A stretch of 8,304 nt of DNA, taken from Anaerolineae bacterium. Lineage in GTDB: Bacteria > Chloroflexota > Anaerolineae > JAFGEY01. Made by a program: the position numbers and the translations under genes. The notes beneath the pieces are model-generated. The model was given only the letters and a program-made list of their open reading frames with translations. It had not been told where the DNA came from and searched no databases. This document shows, one piece after another, positions 6,609 through 8,304 of this stretch (positions within the stretch are counted from its first letter, which is position 1; each line of letters begins with the position of its first letter). Where the stretch lies: the NCBI GenBank assembly GCA_016931365.1, contig JAFGEY010000066.1, positions 1 to 8,304 on the forward strand. The letters are read 5' to 3'.

Positions 6609-6815
6609 ATGAGCGAGAATCCAACCCCCAAAACGCTGACCGTCGCCCAGGTTGCCGAATACCTGCATCTGCACGCTCTCACTGTCCGCCAGTTGCTCAA
6701 AGATGGTACCATTCCGGTTCGCAAGGTCGGGCGCGAGTGGCAGATCGACCGCGCCGAGCTGGAGCGCTGGATCGTCGAGCGGACGAAGGAGAATTCCGCG
6801 TCGCCGGCGCGGTGA
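6609..6815 (+). CDS. Excisionase/MerR-like helix-turn-helix protein (copy 2)
   Basis: A 68-residue small DNA-binding protein of the excisionase/HTH_17 group. Residues 9-16 (TLTVAQVA) start helix 1, LHALTVRQLLKD (21-32) is the turn and recognition helix, GTIPVRKVGREW (33-44) is the hairpin wing, and DRAELERWIVER is the closing helix with the usual acidic-Leu-x-x-Trp pattern. This copy has the complete family layout, unlike its paralog at 828. I chose the ATG at 6609 over the in-frame ATG at 6588 because GAGGAGGAG (6597-6605) directly precedes it and its N-terminus then aligns residue for residue with the paralog. It is the first gene of a probable operon with the AlkD-like and DinB-like genes and is divergent from the giant gene, so it may regulate either or both. 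Its target is not known. Confidence 0.88.
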   Translation: MSENPTPKTLTVAQVAEYLHLHALTVRQLLKDGTIPVRKVGREWQIDRAELERWIVERTKENSASPAR

Positions 6816-6830
6816 ACGACCGGCGCGGTG
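6804..6830 (+). repeat. Short tandem repeat across the HTH stop codon
   Basis: CCGGCGCGGTG occurs at 6804-6814 and again at 6820-6830, perfectly, with a 16-base period. The first copy includes the last sense codons and part of the TGA stop (6813-6815). It looks like a small slippage duplication that slightly lengthened the gap to the next gene; no function is apparent. Confidence 0.6.
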
Positions 6831-6867
6831 CGCCTCAGTGCGGCGCGGCCGCTGAAAGGACAGCACA

Positions 6868-7577
6868 ATGGCAACAGAACAGACCCATTGGGACAACGCG
6901 CTCGCCCTCGCCCGGCAGATCGACGCCGAAATCGTCGCCCTGCCCATCCAGAACACGCCTGCCATTCGCGCCATCCGGCGTAGGCACTCGACGGCGCTCG
7001 CGCCAGGTCGAGGACGAATGCGGGAGACCTGGCGCGAGCGCTGTGGCAGACGTCGGCGGCGAATTCGACCGCCAACCACCGCTGGGTGGCCTACGAGTTG
7101 ATCGCCGCCCATCCCCGGGCATTTCGCAGCCTGGATGAAGCCGCGTTGGAAGCGCTGGGGCAAGGCATCGACAGTTGGTGGACCGTCAATGCGTTCAAAC
7201 TCGCCGAGTTTGAGCGCACGCTGGCCGGGCCGGCCTGGCGGGACGGGCTGGTCCCCGATGCGCTGATTCACCGTTGGGCGCATGCTTCCGACTGCTGGCA
7301 GCGGCGCGCGGCCCTGGTCTGCACGGTGGCGCTGAACGTCCGCTCGCGCGGCGGGCAGGGAGACGCGCCGCGCACGCTGACCGTGTGCCGCCTGCTGGTC
7401 GACGATCATGACGAGATGGTGGCCAAAGCGATGTCGTGGGCGCTGCGCGAACTGGTCGTCCACGACCCGCAAGCCGTACAGGATTTCCTGGCCGAATACG
7501 ATAACCGGTTGGCCGCACGCGTCAAGCGCGAGGTCAGGGACAAGCTGAGGACGGGACTCAAGAACCCGCGGACGTAG
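6868..7577 (+). pseudogene. AlkD-like DNA alkylation repair protein (HEAT-repeat glycosylase family), frameshifted
   Basis: An AAAGGA site (6855-6860) precedes the ATG at 6868. The first part (DNALALARQIDAEIVALPIQ, IRAIRRRHS) and the last part (7086-7577, with DALIHRWAHASDCWQRRAAL, MVAKAMSWALREL, KLRTGLKNP) are both typical of the AlkD/AlkC-type DNA alkylation repair family, which excises alkylated bases using stacked HEAT-like helices. They lie in different frames. Between about 7001 and 7024 two extra bases (one in a CC, one in a GGG run), or one missing base, would restore a product of about 235 residues, joined through LARALWQTSAANST and HRWVAYEL. The position that in family members is usually Asp (SW..VD, Bacillus cereus AlkD Asp113) reads Asn here (TVNAF, codon 7188-7190), so activity may be altered even if the frame is intact. 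Second gene of the probable operon. Confidence 0.8.
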
Positions 7578-7627
7578 TTCACAGGCTGATCGGCACACCG
7601 GCCGGCAGCCACAAAGGAGATGATACG

Positions 7628-8143
7628 ATGATCGACATCCAGGACATCATTCGCCAGTTGACCGCCTATGCAGAGACGATCCACACCCTGGTGCAGGCCA
7701 TTTCCGACGAGCAGGCGCAGTGGCAGCCCGGCCCGGAAACCTGGTCGATTGCACAGGTGATGGAGCATCTCTACAACGAGGAGCGGATCGACTTTCGCCA
7801 GCACCTCCGGGAGATGCTGAACAACCCACCCCAACCGTGGGGCGCACTTCGCGGGCCATATGTCGCCGTGGCAAGCTGCCGCGAGGCGTTGGATTGGTTT
7901 CTGGCTGAGCGGGACGCCTCGGTCGCCTGGCTCAAAACGTTGGACTCGCCCGATTGGGACGTCCAGTCACAGATCTCATTTGGCCCCCAGGCCGAGATGA
8001 TCACACTCAGCGCCGGCGACGTGCTCGTCTCGTGGGCCGATCACGACCTGGCGCACCTGCGCCAGATGGCCAGGTTGCTGCACGTCTGGCACGAGCAACG
8101 GTCGACGCCCTACTCGGTCGAGTACGCCGGAGGGCGGTGGTAA
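7628..8143 (+). CDS. DinB superfamily protein (four-helix bundle, putative metal-dependent)
   Basis: A 171-residue protein of normal length for the DinB/YfiT-like superfamily (unrelated to DNA polymerase IV). The N-terminal helix (DIIRQLTAYAETIHTLVQAI) is followed by the WSIAQVMEHLYNEE segment with the first metal-binding His (47). The C-terminal ADHDLAHLRQM supplies His139 and His143, completing the three-His metal site typical of the family. Members act as thiol-dependent transferases or hydrolases, or have unknown roles; the substrate cannot be told from sequence. AAGGAG (7614-7619) lies eight bases before the ATG. It follows the AlkD-like gene by 50 bases in the same direction and is probably co-transcribed. 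No frame damage is seen, in contrast to its neighbour. Confidence 0.9.
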   Translation: MIDIQDIIRQLTAYAETIHTLVQAISDEQAQWQPGPETWSIAQVMEHLYNEERIDFRQHLREMLNNPPQPWGALRGPYVAVASCREALDWFLAERDASVAWLKTLDSPDWDVQSQISFGPQAEMITLSAGDVLVSWADHDLAHLRQMARLLHVWHEQRSTPYSVEYAGGRW

Positions 8144-8245
8144 GGTTCGCTCCGTAGCGTAAATGCACCAGAGGGTGTGACGCGTACTTGAGGGGAAAAG
8201 AGGCCGGCTGCGGATCAGGGATCACGGCCAAAGGCGTTTGATCGT

Positions 8246-8262
8246 GGCCGGTCTTACCGGCC
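8246..8262 (+). other. GC-rich hairpin downstream of the DinB-like gene
   Basis: GGCCGGT (8246-8252) and ACCGGCC (8256-8262) form a perfect 7-bp stem with a CTT loop. No T-tract follows on either side, so it is not a canonical terminator. It may pause or cap the operon transcript. The remaining bases from 8144 to the window end show no coding frame I would support; an imperfect direct repeat (GATCACGGCC at 8220, GATCGTGGCC at 8240) lies just before the hairpin. Confidence 0.3.
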
Positions 8263-8304
8263 TGCCGAGCCAGAGACAAGAAGCCTGCCTACGGTCGAGC
8301 AGGA

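Noticed and set aside
6423..7598. A 391-residue minus-strand frame across the HTH and AlkD-like genes.
   Set aside because: Arg/Pro-rich shadow of clearly recognisable plus-strand genes; it has no domain and covers two intergenic regions and a promoter.

Overview
The window is GC-rich (only the 5' accessory stretch and the intergenic gaps are AT-richer) and reads like a chromosomal accessory stretch of a Chloroflexota bacterium (Anaerolineae/Caldilineae type). That assignment is inference. It rests on a very large exported multi-domain protein ending in a short WLP-type tail, the run of CarboxypepD_reg/CARDB/PPC-type domains, and the mix of small excisionase-like HTH, AlkD-like and DinB-like genes.

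Layout. 1-87 is the end of an unidentified plus-strand gene. 94-588 holds two small, unrecognised, overlapping plus-strand genes; the second appears frameshifted. A possible minus-strand membrane-protein remnant (482-673) overlaps its end. At 828-1034 is a 68-residue excisionase/MerR-like HTH gene with a clear promoter. It is followed by a decayed aldo/keto reductase C-terminus with a 4Fe-4S motif (about 1128-1290) and a strong hairpin (1276-1316). The minus strand from 6364 down to 1370 is one 1,664-residue exported protein: signal peptide, twelve beta-sandwich repeats of CarboxypepD_reg type, an NBR1-like Ig domain, a CARDB domain, another Ig-like domain, a PPC-type domain, an acidic/proline linker and a WLP tail. 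Divergently from it, 6609-8143 on the plus strand looks like an operon: a second 68-residue HTH gene (half identical to the first), a frameshifted AlkD-like DNA alkylation repair gene, and an intact DinB-superfamily gene.

How it fits together. The giant protein is probably a surface or secreted structural/adhesive protein, and its expression may be linked to the divergent HTH gene: the giant gene's extended -10 promoter has a perfect 13-bp dyad just upstream. The two paralogous HTH genes lie in the same orientation on either side of the giant gene, so the 5.8-kb segment is framed by direct repeats at gene level. Several small genes carry single-base frame breaks, which could be real decay of an accessory region or sequence errors; this cannot be decided from the window alone. 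No tRNA, rRNA, CRISPR array, transposase or integrase was seen.
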